Shown here in pieces: positions 33,062-43,639 of a stretch of DNA of 44,455 bases. The notes beneath the pieces are model-generated. The model ran no database searches. It saw only the letters and a program-made list of their open reading frames with translations, and was not told the origin of the DNA. The translations under genes and the position numbers were made by a program. The stretch is taken from positions 1-44,455 of the forward strand of contig JAGCYC010000001.1 in NCBI GenBank assembly GCA_017961015.1, written 5' to 3'. Source of the DNA: Bacteroidales bacterium (GTDB taxonomy: Bacteria; Bacteroidota; Bacteroidia; Bacteroidales; UBA932). Positions within the stretch are counted from its first letter, which is position 1. Each line of letters begins with the position of its first letter.

Positions 33062-34330
33062 ATGGCAAAAGAAAAAGAGAAAGAGATTACCTTGATTGAT
33101 GCATTCAAGGATTTCAAGGAAGAGAAAAGCATTGAGCGTCCCGTGATGCTGGGCGTTCTTAAGGACGTGTTCCTTACCCAGCTTGCAAAGACCTACGGAA
33201 ACGCCGACAACTTCGACGTGATCATCAACGTGGACAAGGGAGACTGCGAAATCTACCAGAACTTCGAGGTTGTGGAAACCGTCGAGGATCCCGTGACCCA
33301 GATCACCGTGGAAGAAATTGCCGCCGAGACCGGCGACGACGACTACGAGATCGGTGATACCTTCACCCGTAAGCTTTCCCTGGAATCCTTCGGCCGCCGC
33401 GGCATCCTGAACATCCGTCAGAACCTGCAGGGCCGCATTATGGATATCGAAAAGGCCAATGTATACAAGAAATACTCCGAGAGGGTAGGTGAGATCTTCA
33501 CCGGCGAAGTGTACCAGACCTGGAAGAACGAGGTGCTCATCCTGGACGAGGACGGCAACGAGCTGCGTATGCCCAAGAGCGAGCAGATCCCCGGCGAGCA
33601 CTTCAAGAAGAGCGATTCCGTACGCGCCATCATCAAGAGCGTGGAGATGAAGAACAACACCACGCCTTACATCGTGCTGTCCCGTACCTCCGACGCCTTC
33701 CTTGAGAAACTCTTCGAGATGGAAGTCCCCGAAATTTACGACGGCCTCATCACCGTTAAGAAAGTGGTCCGCATCCCCGGCGAGCGCGCCAAAGTGGCCG
33801 TCGAGTCCTACGACGACCGTATCGACCCTATCGGCGCCTGCATCGGCGTAAAGGGTTCCCGCATTATGGGTATAGTCCGCGAGCTCCGCAACGAGAACAT
33901 CGACGTAATCGCCTGGACCGCCAATCCTCAGCTTATGATCACCCGTGCCCTGAATCCCGCCCGTATCTCCCGCATCGACCTGGGCGAAGGCCCCGATGAC
34001 AAGATCAAGGTCTATATGGCCGCCGACGAGGTGAACAAGGGTATCGGCAAAGGCGGCGTGAACATCAAGCTGGCAGGTATGCTGGTGGGCCGCGAGATCG
34101 AAGCCTGGAGAGAGATGCCTCAGAACGAGGAAGAGGAAGACGACGTGCTGCTGAGCGAGTTCACCGACGTCATCGATCCTTGGGTGATCGAGCGCCTGCA
34201 GGCCGCCGGCTGGGATACCGCCCGCAGCGTCCTTGCAAAGAGCCCGGCCGATATCGCCTCCATCGCAGACCTGGAAGACGAAACCGTGGCCGAGGTAGTG
34301 CGCATCCTCAGGGAAGAATTCGAAGACTGA
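33062..34330 (+). CDS. nusA: Transcription termination/antitermination factor NusA
   Basis: 422 residues. The N-terminal RNA-polymerase-binding domain (about 1-130) is followed by S1 (ERVGEIFTGEVYQTWKNEVLI) and two KH domains with DPIGACIGVKGSRIMGIVREL and NKGIGKGGVNIKLA. The last 60 residues contain a helix-hairpin-helix-like segment (LQAAGWDTARSVLAKS). The ATG at 33062 follows an A-rich leader. Unusually for this operon, no rimP lies upstream. It is followed after 28 bp by infB. Confidence 0.96.
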   Translation: MAKEKEKEITLIDAFKDFKEEKSIERPVMLGVLKDVFLTQLAKTYGNADNFDVIINVDKGDCEIYQNFEVVETVEDPVTQITVEEIAAETGDDDYEIGDTFTRKLSLESFGRRGILNIRQNLQGRIMDIEKANVYKKYSERVGEIFTGEVYQTWKNEVLILDEDGNELRMPKSEQIPGEHFKKSDSVRAIIKSVEMKNNTTPYIVLSRTSDAFLEKLFEMEVPEIYDGLITVKKVVRIPGERAKVAVESYDDRIDPIGACIGVKGSRIMGIVRELRNENIDVIAWTANPQLMITRALNPARISRIDLGEGPDDKIKVYMAADEVNKGIGKGGVNIKLAGMLVGREIEAWREMPQNEEEEDDVLLSEFTDVIDPWVIERLQAAGWDTARSVLAKSPADIASIADLEDETVAEVVRILREEFED

Positions 34331-34358
34331 ACTTTAAAATTTGCATAGGGGTTAATAT

Positions 34359-37169
34359 ATGGCAGATATAAGACTATCAAAACTTATCAAACAATTTAAC
34401 ATCGGGCTTGACACCCTGGTGGATTTCCTTAATTCCAAAGGCGCCGGCATAGAGGATGCGAATCCGAATATGAAGGTGTCCGACGAGTTTATGCCCGAAC
34501 TGCACAAGAAGTTCGGCAAGGACCTGGAACTCAAGGAAGCTGCCGAGAAGGTGGACGTCAAGCTCACCGAAATCCTGGACAAGGCCTCCAAGCGCCAGGA
34601 CGACGACGAATGGGAACCTGAGCGCGTAACGGTTATCAAGAGCAACAACCTTTCCCGTGGCGCCGAGGCTGCAAAGCCCGCAGAACAGGCCGAAGCCCCC
34701 GCAGAGGAGCCTGCCGCTCCCAAGGCCGAGGCCGCTGAGCCCAAGGCCGAAGCCGAACCCGCCGCTCCCAAGGCCGCTCCCAAGAAGGCTCCCGCAAAGC
34801 CCAAGGCCGAGCCGAAGCCCAAGCCCAAAGCGGAGGTCCCCGAAGAAAAGGCCGAAGTTCCCGCAGCCGAGCCTGCTGAACCCAAGCCCGAAGTCCAGGT
34901 CGAAGAACCCGTAGAAGCAAAGGCCGAAGAAGCCCCTGCAGCAGCCCCCGAGGCCCCTGCAGCCGAAGCCGTCGAAGACCAGCCTGAAGCTCCCGCCCCG
35001 ACCCCTGCGGGAGAAAACGGCGATTCCCAGCTCCGTGTGCTCGGAAAGATAGACCTTTCCCAGTTCGACCCCAAGAAGTCCAAGAAACGCGAGCGCATCA
35101 AGTCCGGCGGTTCCCAGAAAGTGGACGTGAGCAAGGTCCAGGCCGACAAGGGCGGCGCCAAGAAGAACGACGCCCGCAAGAAGGCCGATGCCGCCGCTTC
35201 CGGAAAGGCCCGCAAGAAGGGCGAGCGCTTCAAGCCCGCAATGACCGAAGCCGAGCAGGAAGACCTCCAGAAGGAGATCCAGAAGCAGGTGAAGGAAACC
35301 TACGCCCGTATGAACGAGAACAAGAACAATTTCGGCGCGAAGCACCGCAAGGAGAAGCGCGAAATTGCCGCCATCCGTTCGCAGGAAGAGATGGAAGCCG
35401 CCGCTGCCGAGAACAAGATCCTGAAAGTGACCGAGTTCGTGACAGTGAACGACCTCGCAACCCTTATGAACAATACTCCCGTGGTGAAGGTTATCGGCGC
35501 CTGTATGTCCCTGGGTATGATGGTGTCCATCAACCAGAGGCTGGATGCCGAAACCCTGGTCCTGGTGGCCGAGGAATTCGGCTATAAGGTGGAATTCGTA
35601 ACCGCCGAGCTCACCGAAGAAGTAGAGCAGCAGGAACCCGACCGCGAGGAAGACCTCGTGGAACGTCCTCCGGTAATTACCGTGATGGGACACGTGGACC
35701 ACGGTAAGACCTCCCTGCTGGACAATATCCGCAATTCCAATGTGATCGCCGGTGAAGCCGGTGGCATTACCCAGCACATCGGCGCATACAATGTGACTCT
35801 GCCCAGCGGCCGTCACATCACCTTCCTGGATACTCCTGGCCACGAAGCCTTTACCGCTATGCGTGCCCGCGGTGCCCAGATGACAGACCTTGCCATTATC
35901 ATAGTGGCTGCCGATGACGCCGTGATGCCCCAGACAAAGGAAGCTATTTCCCACGCCCAGGCGGCAGGCGTTCCTATGGTATTCGCAATCAACAAGATAG
36001 ATAAACCCGGCGCAAATCCCGATACCATCCGCCGTCAGCTCTCCGAGATGAATATCCTCGTGGAGGACTGGGGCGGCAAGTACCAGTGCCAGGAAATATC
36101 GGCCAAGAAGGGCATCAACGTGGACAAGCTCCTGGAGAAAGTGCTCTTCGAGACCGACCTCCTCGAACTCAAGGCCAATCCCAAGAAACTGGGAAGCGGA
36201 GCCGTCATCGAGAGCTCCCTGGACAAGGGCCGCGGCTATCTGGCCACAGTCCTGGTTCAGGACGGCACGATGAGGGTGGGCGACGTGATCATCTCCGGAG
36301 CCTACTACGGCCGCGTAAAGGCTATGTTCAACGAACGTGGCCAGAAGGTGGAATCGGCAGGCCCTTCCACTCCTGTGAGCATCCTTGGCCTGAACGGAGC
36401 CCCCGCCGCCGGTGAGAAGTTCAACGTGATGGCCGACGAGAAGGAAGCCAAGTCAATTGCCCAGAAGCGCGAGCAGCTCATCCGCATCCAGGGCATCAAG
36501 ACGCAGAAGCACCTTACCCTCGAGGAAATCGGCCGCCGCATAGCCATCGGCAACTTCAAGGAACTCAACGTTATCGTGAAAGGTGACGTGGACGGTTCCG
36601 TGGAGGCCCTTTCCGATTCCCTCATCAAGCTCTCCACCGAGGAGGTGAGGGTGAATGTGATCCACAAGGCCGTGGGTGCCATCAGCGAATCCGATGTCCT
36701 GCTTGCCGAGGCCTCCGACGCCGTTATCATCGGCTTCCAGGTGCGTCCTTCGGCCGAAGCCCGTCGCAGCGCCGAGAAGGAAGGTATCGAAATCCGTCTG
36801 TACTCGGTTATCTACGACTGCATCAACGAGGTCAAGGAAGGTATCGAAGGTATGCTGGAGCCCGAGAAGAAGGAGGAAGTCACCGCAACCGCCGAGGTCA
36901 AGCAGACCTTCAAGATCTCCAAGGTGGGAACTATCGCCGGCTGCCAGGTGAAGGAAGGAAAACTCACCGCCAAGGCCAGCGTCCGCCTTATCCGCGACGG
37001 TATCGTGGTCTACACCGGCGAACTGTCCTCCCTGCAGAGGGGCAAGGACAACGCCAAGGAAGTGCCTGCCGGAATGGAGTGCGGCTGCGGTCTGGACCGT
37101 TATAACGACATCCACCCCGGAGACATTATAGAAGCCTTCCAGATCGTAGAAATCAAGCGAAGCCTGTAA
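34359..37169 (+). CDS. infB: Translation initiation factor IF-2
   Basis: 936 residues. IF-2 is the GTPase that places initiator tRNA on the ribosome. The N-terminal IF2_N ([21 protein letters not shown]) is followed by a Pro/Ala/Glu/Lys-rich linker (about 105-225) and a Lys-rich region. The G domain has [20 protein letters not shown] and NKIDKPG. IF-2 domains II to IV follow to the end. It is followed after only 4 bp by the first of three CotH-like genes. Confidence 0.97.
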   Translation: MADIRLSKLIKQFNIGLDTLVDFLNSKGAGIEDANPNMKVSDEFMPELHKKFGKDLELKEAAEKVDVKLTEILDKASKRQDDDEWEPERVTVIKSNNLSRGAEAAKPAEQAEAPAEEPAAPKAEAAEPKAEAEPAAPKAAPKKAPAKPKAEPKPKPKAEVPEEKAEVPAAEPAEPKPEVQVEEPVEAKAEEAPAAAPEAPAAEAVEDQPEAPAPTPAGENGDSQLRVLGKIDLSQFDPKKSKKRERIKSGGSQKVDVSKVQADKGGAKKNDARKKADAAASGKARKKGERFKPAMTEAEQEDLQKEIQKQVKETYARMNENKNNFGAKHRKEKREIAAIRSQEEMEAAAAENKILKVTEFVTVNDLATLMNNTPVVKVIGACMSLGMMVSINQRLDAETLVLVAEEFGYKVEFVTAELTEEVEQQEPDREEDLVERPPVITVMGHVDHGKTSLLDNIRNSNVIAGEAGGITQHIGAYNVTLPSGRHITFLDTPGHEAFTAMRARGAQMTDLAIIIVAADDAVMPQTKEAISHAQAAGVPMVFAINKIDKPGANPDTIRRQLSEMNILVEDWGGKYQCQEISAKKGINVDKLLEKVLFETDLLELKANPKKLGSGAVIESSLDKGRGYLATVLVQDGTMRVGDVIISGAYYGRVKAMFNERGQKVESAGPSTPVSILGLNGAPAAGEKFNVMADEKEAKSIAQKREQLIRIQGIKTQKHLTLEEIGRRIAIGNFKELNVIVKGDVDGSVEALSDSLIKLSTEEVRVNVIHKAVGAISESDVLLAEASDAVIIGFQVRPSAEARRSAEKEGIEIRLYSVIYDCINEVKEGIEGMLEPEKKEEVTATAEVKQTFKISKVGTIAGCQVKEGKLTAKASVRLIRDGIVVYTGELSSLQRGKDNAKEVPAGMECGCGLDRYNDIHPGDIIEAFQIVEIKRSL

Positions 37170-37173
37170 ACGG

Positions 37174-38889
37174 ATGAAACTATTACTGAGAATATTTGCC
37201 GCCACGGCCCTGCTGTGCCTCTTTTCCTGTCGTCAGGAGAAGATAGTGGAGAATGTGATCCTGGTGAGTTCGCTCTCTCTGGATCCTTCATCGGCCTCTA
37301 TGACCGTGGGAGACGAGATTTGGCTGGATGTAAACTATGCCCCGGCCGATGCCACCGAAACCGACTTTGTCTGGACTTCCACCGACGAGGCAGTTGCTAC
37401 CGTGGACAGCGAAGGAATGGTGACTGCGGTAGGGAAGGGCAATGCCCGCATCAGGGTTTCCACCCACGACGGCCGCGTAGGCGCTTCCTGCTATCTGGTG
37501 GTGGTGGAAGAGGGAGAGACTCCTCCCGATCCGCCGGAGAATCCAGACACCCCCGACAATCCCGATAATCCCGACACTCCCGGAACCCGTGTCCGCTGGG
37601 CCGATACCGGAGCCGATGTTCCGGCCTACCCTTCGTACACCGCCGTGAGCAGCTATCAGGACTTCCCCAGGGTGGACATTTCCGTTTCCGGAAGCATAAA
37701 GAAGGACGTCTATATTGACGGTACAGTGCGCTTCACCGATCCCAAGTCTATGTACAAGGATGCAGGTGATACGGATTACGTAACCGACAGCGGCGCCCTG
37801 CCTATGCAGATACGCGGCCGCGGCAATTCCACCTGGGATTATGCCGAGGGCGGCAAGAAGCCTTACCGCATCAAGCTGAACACCGCCACCAAGGTCTTCG
37901 GCATGGGAAATGACAAGGACTGGGTCCTCCTGGCCGATTCGATGGATCCTTCCCAGATGCGTAATATCCTGGCTCAGAGGATCGCCAAGGTGATTTCGAT
38001 GGATTTCGCTCCCCGTTTCCGTACCGTGGAGCTCTATCTGAACAATTCCTATGCGGGCACCTATACCCTCATAGAGCAGAAGGAAACCGGTCTTGGCCAC
38101 AAGGTGTTCGTTACTCCCGTAGATCCCGCCTCTTCCGAAACCGACGGCGGTTACTTCGTTGAGCTTGACGAAAAGGGAGACGACCCTGTGTCCTTCACAA
38201 GCAGCACCTTCAGGCGCAAGTTCAACTTCAAGGAGCCCGAGAACCCCAACAGCGCCCAGCAGGCCTTCTTCCAGCAGCTGGTAAACGATACTGAGACTGC
38301 AATGAAGTCTAAGAACTGGACCAGGGTTCACGAGCTCATCGAGATGGATACCTGGATACAGAACTACATAATCCAGGAAATAGCGATGAACGTGGACGGC
38401 AATATGAGGCTTTCCACCTACTTCGCCAAGGACAAGGATACCAAGCTGTATATGCCTATGGTATGGGACTTCGACCTGGCGTTCAACAATGCCTCCTACC
38501 TGGTGAACTTCATCAGCGGCAGCAGCAGGGACAACCTCTATTCAAAGTGGTTCATCAAGACCTGCGGCGGCGGTCAGAACAACCCCACCGAGCAGACCTA
38601 CTACCAGTACCTGTTCCAGGATCCCGCTTTCGTAAGCAGGCTCAAGGAACTCTGGAACCTGTATTATCCCAGGCTCCAGGTTATCGACAATGTCTATATA
38701 GACAAGATGAAGGAGTTCAACGCTCCTGCATTCAAGCACGCCACCGACCAGGGCAAGAATCCCCGCGTCAGGTCTTACAGTGTGGACAACAAGGATTTCT
38801 TCCGCACTTACGAAGATGCCATCAGTTATATGCACACCTTCTACACCCAGCGCCTGAGCTGGCTTAACACTAACATTAATAATCTTTAG
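37174..38889 (+). CDS. CotH-family kinase lipoprotein with one Big_2 domain (copy 2)
   Basis: 571 residues, with a lipobox CLFSC. A Big_2 Ig-like domain spans about 30-112 (WTSTDEAVATVDSEGMVTAVG), then a Pro/Asp/Asn-rich linker and a WADTGADV motif, then the CotH kinase domain: IRGRGNSTW, KKPYRIKL, NDKDWVLLADSMDPSQMRN and the metal-site MVWDFDLAFNN. It lies 4 bp after infB and belongs to the same run of genes. The substrate is unknown. The Ig-like stalk should hold the kinase away from the membrane. Confidence 0.9.
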   Translation: MKLLLRIFAATALLCLFSCRQEKIVENVILVSSLSLDPSSASMTVGDEIWLDVNYAPADATETDFVWTSTDEAVATVDSEGMVTAVGKGNARIRVSTHDGRVGASCYLVVVEEGETPPDPPENPDTPDNPDNPDTPGTRVRWADTGADVPAYPSYTAVSSYQDFPRVDISVSGSIKKDVYIDGTVRFTDPKSMYKDAGDTDYVTDSGALPMQIRGRGNSTWDYAEGGKKPYRIKLNTATKVFGMGNDKDWVLLADSMDPSQMRNILAQRIAKVISMDFAPRFRTVELYLNNSYAGTYTLIEQKETGLGHKVFVTPVDPASSETDGGYFVELDEKGDDPVSFTSSTFRRKFNFKEPENPNSAQQAFFQQLVNDTETAMKSKNWTRVHELIEMDTWIQNYIIQEIAMNVDGNMRLSTYFAKDKDTKLYMPMVWDFDLAFNNASYLVNFISGSSRDNLYSKWFIKTCGGGQNNPTEQTYYQYLFQDPAFVSRLKELWNLYYPRLQVIDNVYIDKMKEFNAPAFKHATDQGKNPRVRSYSVDNKDFFRTYEDAISYMHTFYTQRLSWLNTNINNL

Positions 38890-38893
38890 ATAT

Positions 38894-40435
38894 ATGAAAG
38901 CGAACATTAAGTTTTTGGTCCTGCTTGCAGCGGCATTCCTGTTTGCTGCCTGCGGCCAGAAGGAGCTCATCCCCGGAGACAACAATAACGGGACAGAGCA
39001 GGGCGGCGGTGATAACGGCGGAGAAGATCCCGGCAATGAACCCGGCGGCGAGGATCCCGAACCTCCGGCAGGTCCTCCCGAGCGCTGGCAGGATACCGGC
39101 GCGGATGTTCCCGTTTATCCCACTTACAATCCCGTCAGCAGCCTGGAAGATTTCCCCAGGGTGGATGTCACCAATGCGAAAAAGACTCAGAGGCTGGCCG
39201 AGGGAGAGTTTACCTGGGTAACGGGTACAGCCCGTTTCAGGGATCCCAAGGGAATGTACAAGGGTGAGAATGACACCGACTACATCTACGACAGCGGTGT
39301 CCTCAACTGCCAGGTACGCGGCCGCGGAAACACTTCCTGGGGTGCCGAGGGCGGCGTCAAGAACTCCTACAAGATTAAACTTGACGAGCACACCAAGATC
39401 TTCGGTATGAAGGGCGACAAGGACTGGATCCTTCTTGCCGATGTTCAGGATGCCGCCTTTATGCGCTCGGCCATCGGCCTGCGTCTTGGACGTCTCGTCT
39501 CTATGGAATGGCAGCCCAAATACCGTTTCGTGGAGGTATATTTCGACGGCAGCTACGGTGGTTGCTACCTGCTTGTAGAGGCAAAGGAAGTGGACCGCGA
39601 CAATAAGATTCCCATCACTGTGGTTGAGCCCGGTCAGACCGACGGCGGCTACTATCTGGAGCTTGACAACAAGGGCGACTACGACCGCTACTTCACGTCT
39701 ACCAGCTTCAAACGCAAGGTTAAATTCAAGGACCCCGACTTCGGTGACAGGAACAACCCCGACAATTCGGCCGATGCCCAGGCCCAGATGAACTTCATCC
39801 AGAACTATTGGAACGAGATGGAGAGTCTCCTCAAGAACAAGAGGTTCGATCCCGAGACAGGTTACCGTTCCAGGCTGGAGGTGGGAAGTTTCATCGACAA
39901 TTTCATCGTCCAGGAGCTTACTATGAACAAGGACGGCAATATGCGTCTTTCCACCCCTCTGGCAAAGGATGCCGATACCAAGATCTTCATTCCTTTCGTA
40001 TGGGACTTCGACCTTACGCTGGGTAATTATACAGACCTTGGCTCGGGCGCTAATATTACATCCTATGGTACACAGAACGGCCCTACAGGCTGGTATATTA
40101 AGCTTGTCGGCGGCGACTGGATAGGCACCCAGCCTACTGACAAGACCTACTATCAGTATCTCTTCGACGATCCTCTCTTCGTAGCCGATCTCAAGGCCCG
40201 CTGGGCCGTGGTGAAGCCCCGCCTGGACAATATCCCCGCCTTCATTGACAAGATGGTGGAATATAACACCCTGGCCTTTGATCACAATTGGAGCAGCGGC
40301 AAGAATCCCCGCGCCAAGAAGAGCAGGGAATCCCGCCCCACCCAGTTCACGTCCTGGAGCAACGCCGTGGCCTTCGTGAAGGACTTCTATGTCCAGCGCC
40401 TTGCCTGGTTGGATACTCAGATTAAAGCTTTATAA
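38894..40435 (+). CDS. CotH-family kinase lipoprotein without Big_2 domain (copy 3)
   Basis: 513 residues, with a lipobox FAAC, then a Gly/Asn/Asp/Pro-rich linker and WQDTGADV. Kinase hallmarks are VRGRGNTSW, KNSYKIKL, KGDKDWILLADVQDAAFMRS and FVWDFDLTLGN. It lacks the Ig-like domains of its neighbours. Start and stop are within 4 bp and 0 bp of the flanking CotH genes, so the three are translated in succession. Confidence 0.9.
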   Translation: MKANIKFLVLLAAAFLFAACGQKELIPGDNNNGTEQGGGDNGGEDPGNEPGGEDPEPPAGPPERWQDTGADVPVYPTYNPVSSLEDFPRVDVTNAKKTQRLAEGEFTWVTGTARFRDPKGMYKGENDTDYIYDSGVLNCQVRGRGNTSWGAEGGVKNSYKIKLDEHTKIFGMKGDKDWILLADVQDAAFMRSAIGLRLGRLVSMEWQPKYRFVEVYFDGSYGGCYLLVEAKEVDRDNKIPITVVEPGQTDGGYYLELDNKGDYDRYFTSTSFKRKVKFKDPDFGDRNNPDNSADAQAQMNFIQNYWNEMESLLKNKRFDPETGYRSRLEVGSFIDNFIVQELTMNKDGNMRLSTPLAKDADTKIFIPFVWDFDLTLGNYTDLGSGANITSYGTQNGPTGWYIKLVGGDWIGTQPTDKTYYQYLFDDPLFVADLKARWAVVKPRLDNIPAFIDKMVEYNTLAFDHNWSSGKNPRAKKSRESRPTQFTSWSNAVAFVKDFYVQRLAWLDTQIKAL

Positions 40436-42388
40436 ATGAAACACAGGAACTTAACCAATTGGCTTGTCCTTTTGGGCCTTGGCCTTTCCCTGCTCGCCTG
40501 CGGTCGTAACGAGATCATAGGCGGTGGCGAAGGCGAGGAGGACAAGCCCGGCACCGAGCCCGTCACCGGCGTGCTCATAAGTCCCACCAAGCTCACCATA
40601 GACGTGGGTGCCACCGTGCAGCTTGTGGCCAGTGTCACTCCCTCCGACGCCCGCGACAAGAAGGTGAGCTGGGAAGCAAAGAACCCCGAGATTGCCAGCG
40701 TCTCCCAGGACGGTAAGGTCAAGGGCATAAAGGCCGGAAAGGCAACTGTTACCGTACACACCAACGAGGGCGACTTTTATGCCTCCTGCATAGTTACGGT
40801 AAAGGATCCCGACCCGCCGGCAGTCCGTGTTACAGGCCTCATCCTGGACAAGACCTCCCTGGTGATGGAAGTGGGCGACGAGGAAACCATACAGGCTGTG
40901 GTGATCCCCACCGACGCCACCAATAAGGAGATTAACTGGGTGAGCAGCAAGCCGGAGATTGCCTCCGTTCTGGACGGCAGGATAACCGGTGAGGCCGTAG
41001 GTACCGCCGTAATCACGGCAACCACCGTAGACGGCGGCAAATCGCAGACCTGCTCCGTGGTGGTGAACGAAAAGACCATCCCTCCCCGCTGGGAAGACAC
41101 CGGCGCCGACGTGGTAAAGAACGACTACCCTTACAAGGTATATAACATCCCTACCACCAAGGCCGATTTCCCCATTGTCGAGATCACTACCGACAGCGGC
41201 AAGCCGCCGGCATCCAAGGATTATTACGAAGGGGGTACGGTCCGTTTCCGCGATCCCGTCCAGATGTATTCCACGGTTACCGACATCCCTGCGATGTCAA
41301 TGCAGATACGCGGCCGCGGCAATACCACCTGGGAGGGACAGTACGGCAGCAAGAACCCTTACCGCATCAAGCTTTCCGAACACACCAAGATCTTCGGAAT
41401 GAAGGGCGACAAGGACTGGATCCTGCTCTCGGACCGTCTGGACAACACTATGATGCGTACGGCCGTCGCAATGCGTATCTCCCGTCTGGTGTCAATGCCC
41501 TGGACTCCCAAGTTCCGTATGGTGCGTATGACTATGAACGGCGAGGATAAGGGTCTGTACTATCTCATTGAGCAGAAGGAAGTTGACCGCGCCAACAAGG
41601 TGCCGGTAGAAGTGGTTTACGGCAATGTGGACAGCGGTTACCTGCTTGAACTGGACAATAAGAGTGACTCCGACGCCAAGTTCACCAGCTCCACTTTCCG
41701 CAAGGTGGTCAAGTACAAGGATCCCGATCCGAACGATGACGACGCAGCCAAGAAGATGACATCGGCCCAGAAGACCTATATCACCAATTACTTCAACAGC
41801 GTGGAATCGGCGATGCAGTCAAAGAACTGGGATCAGGTGCACAATCTCATCGAGATGGACACCTGGATACAGAACTACTTCGTACACGAGGTCTCTATGA
41901 ACAAGGACGGCAATATGCGTCTTTCCACCTACTTCGCGAAGGATGTGGATACCAAGCTGTTTATGCCTTTCGTCTGGGACTTCGACCGTGCTTTCGGCCA
42001 GGATTCGGGGCAGGTGAGTGAGTTCAACCTTCCGGAGTGGTATCCCAATGGCTGGTTTGTCCGTATCCGCGGCGGTTATCCCGGCGGTGAAAGCGGCGAA
42101 ACCCTGCGCTATGGCTACCGTGCCACTTACTATCAGTACCTCTTCGAGGATCCCACTTTCGTGGCCCGGGTAAAGGAACTGTGGACGCTGTACAAGCCCC
42201 GTCTGGATACCGTTCCTACTTACATCGATCTGCTTAGCCAGTATGGAGCAGTAGTGTACAGCAGCTCCAACAAGACCAATATAGCCACGCTGAGGTCAAA
42301 GTACATCGAGCGTATAGCCTGGCTGGACACCAATATCAAAGCCCTCCAGCCCCAGACTTACAATCAGAACACCGGAAAGTTCCAGTAG
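40436..42388 (+). CDS. CotH-family kinase lipoprotein with two Big_2 domains (copy 4)
   Basis: 650 residues, with a lipobox LLAC and a Gly/Glu-rich linker. Two Big_2 domains follow (about 42-120 and 126-205), then WEDTGADV and a CotH domain with IRGRGNTTW, KNPYRIKL, KGDKDWILLSDRLDNTMMRT and FVWDFDRAFGQ. In the last motif Gln-Asp-Ser replaces the usual Gly-Asn. The ATG directly follows the previous stop. A hairpin follows the gene. Confidence 0.9.
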   Translation: MKHRNLTNWLVLLGLGLSLLACGRNEIIGGGEGEEDKPGTEPVTGVLISPTKLTIDVGATVQLVASVTPSDARDKKVSWEAKNPEIASVSQDGKVKGIKAGKATVTVHTNEGDFYASCIVTVKDPDPPAVRVTGLILDKTSLVMEVGDEETIQAVVIPTDATNKEINWVSSKPEIASVLDGRITGEAVGTAVITATTVDGGKSQTCSVVVNEKTIPPRWEDTGADVVKNDYPYKVYNIPTTKADFPIVEITTDSGKPPASKDYYEGGTVRFRDPVQMYSTVTDIPAMSMQIRGRGNTTWEGQYGSKNPYRIKLSEHTKIFGMKGDKDWILLSDRLDNTMMRTAVAMRISRLVSMPWTPKFRMVRMTMNGEDKGLYYLIEQKEVDRANKVPVEVVYGNVDSGYLLELDNKSDSDAKFTSSTFRKVVKYKDPDPNDDDAAKKMTSAQKTYITNYFNSVESAMQSKNWDQVHNLIEMDTWIQNYFVHEVSMNKDGNMRLSTYFAKDVDTKLFMPFVWDFDRAFGQDSGQVSEFNLPEWYPNGWFVRIRGGYPGGESGETLRYGYRATYYQYLFEDPTFVARVKELWTLYKPRLDTVPTYIDLLSQYGAVVYSSSNKTNIATLRSKYIERIAWLDTNIKALQPQTYNQNTGKFQ

Positions 42389-42404
42389 TGCCGATATTGC
42401 GTAA

Positions 42405-42450
42405 AAGAATCGCCGGTCCCCGATCTTGTCGAAGGGCCGGCGATATTCTT
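42405..42450. terminator. Bidirectional terminator-like hairpin between CotH and MauE/DoxX genes
   Basis: AAGAATCGCCGG (42405-42416) pairs with CCGGCG and ATTCTT (42437-42450), with a 20-nt loop that can pair further. It lies at the convergence of the CotH gene and the minus-strand gene and overlaps the latter's stop codon. Only short T runs follow. Confidence 0.55.
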
Positions 42451-43639
42451 ATATCAGCAGCAGGATAGCAAGGAGGTAGAGCACGAAACCCTGGGCTTTA
42501 ATGCGGGATGTGCTGCTCAGGTGGTTGGAAAGGTCCACAGGATTGGCGGCAAGCTGTCCGGCTATGTCTTTGGGGAAATCCCTGGCCGCCCATTTGCCTA
42601 TCAGTTCGCCATCGGCAAAATAGGAGGCGCCGCCGTTGGAGCGGTTGAGCGTAATGAGGGTCTTATAGTCGGAATAGAAGGCCTCGAGTTCGATGGGAAC
42701 ATTGACGGCATCCAGCGATTCCGGGGTCCCGCTTACCAGAAGAAGGGGCCTTCCTCCGGCCTTGGCTGCAGCATTATAATGGCGCTGGAGACGTCCCCAG
42801 TGCACTTTTTCGGGCCGATATACGGAGAATACCACACGTTTTCCCAGGACGGCTTCCTCGTCCTTATAGTTTCCTTCGGCATCGCTGAAGGAGAGGATGG
42901 GCTTCTGCTCGGAACGGCCTATCGGGAGGCGGTACAGGCTGTCGGCACGGACGAAGGTCCAGCTGCTGTCGGGCAGGTGGTCCAGGGTGAAAGTACCCTG
43001 CTGTCCGTCCTTCTCATACACGAAAGCCGGGGTATAGCCGTCGCTTTCCTGGTAGTCGTTGTCCAGCGAGGCGAAGAGCTCGGCCCCCGGGGCAAAGGCA
43101 GTGAAATCCACCAAAGGCAGATGACGGTTCGAATATATGCAGCCAATAAGTACGCCGGCTGTGGCAAGACCTGCTGCGATCCACTTGCGGGCCTTAGGCT
43201 TGCCTATGCTGTCAAGTGGCAGGAAGGCTGCAAGCGAGAGGCCAAGGAGCACGATATTCTTCCAGAAGCTCTGTGCGTGGCTAAGGTGGATGGCCTCGCC
43301 GAAGCAGCCGCAGTCCATCTCCGGATTAACTATCCAGAGAGCCAGGGTAAGGACGCTGAACAGCCCCAGAACCACCAGGGTGGCCCAGGCGGCAATCTTG
43401 CGGAGCACTCCGCTCACGAGGGCTATTCCGAGGAGGCTTTCTCCCAGCGACAGCACTATGCCAAGTCCTTTTGCAAGGCCGGCGCTGAAGCCCAGATGCA
43501 GGAATTTTCCATATTCGGCCACAATGAGGCCTGTGCCGGTGGGATCGGCCAGCTTAAGGAGTCCGGAAGCCAGGAATACCAGGCCTACGAGGGCGGCTAT
43601 GAAGCGGCGCAGGCCGCAGGGAAGGTTTTTTCTTGTCAT
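42449..43639 (-). CDS. MauE/DoxX-type membrane protein (BT_3928-like)
   Basis: 396 residues. The N-terminal 150 residues have four transmembrane helices of the MauE/DoxX type, with a redox-like CGCFGE motif after the fourth and a start resembling ALVGLVFLASGLLKLADP. A periplasmic or cytoplasmic domain of about 220 residues follows and contains no motif I know; a hydrophobic C-terminal helix ends the protein. Proteins of this layout (BT_3928-like) are common in Bacteroidetes but uncharacterised. The ATG overlaps the tmk stop by 4 bp. Confidence 0.8.
   Translation of the reverse strand: MTRKNLPCGLRRFIAALVGLVFLASGLLKLADPTGTGLIVAEYGKFLHLGFSAGLAKGLGIVLSLGESLLGIALVSGVLRKIAAWATLVVLGLFSVLTLALWIVNPEMDCGCFGEAIHLSHAQSFWKNIVLLGLSLAAFLPLDSIGKPKARKWIAAGLATAGVLIGCIYSNRHLPLVDFTAFAPGAELFASLDNDYQESDGYTPAFVYEKDGQQGTFTLDHLPDSSWTFVRADSLYRLPIGRSEQKPILSFSDAEGNYKDEEAVLGKRVVFSVYRPEKVHWGRLQRHYNAAAKAGGRPLLLVSGTPESLDAVNVPIELEAFYSDYKTLITLNRSNGGASYFADGELIGKWAARDFPKDIAGQLAANPVDLSNHLSSTSRIKAQGFVLYLLAILLLI

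Noticed and set aside
34377-35954. Minus-strand open frame opposite infB
   Set aside because: Gly/Leu-rich antisense reading of the Pro/Ala/Glu-rich IF-2 linker; no recognisable domain.
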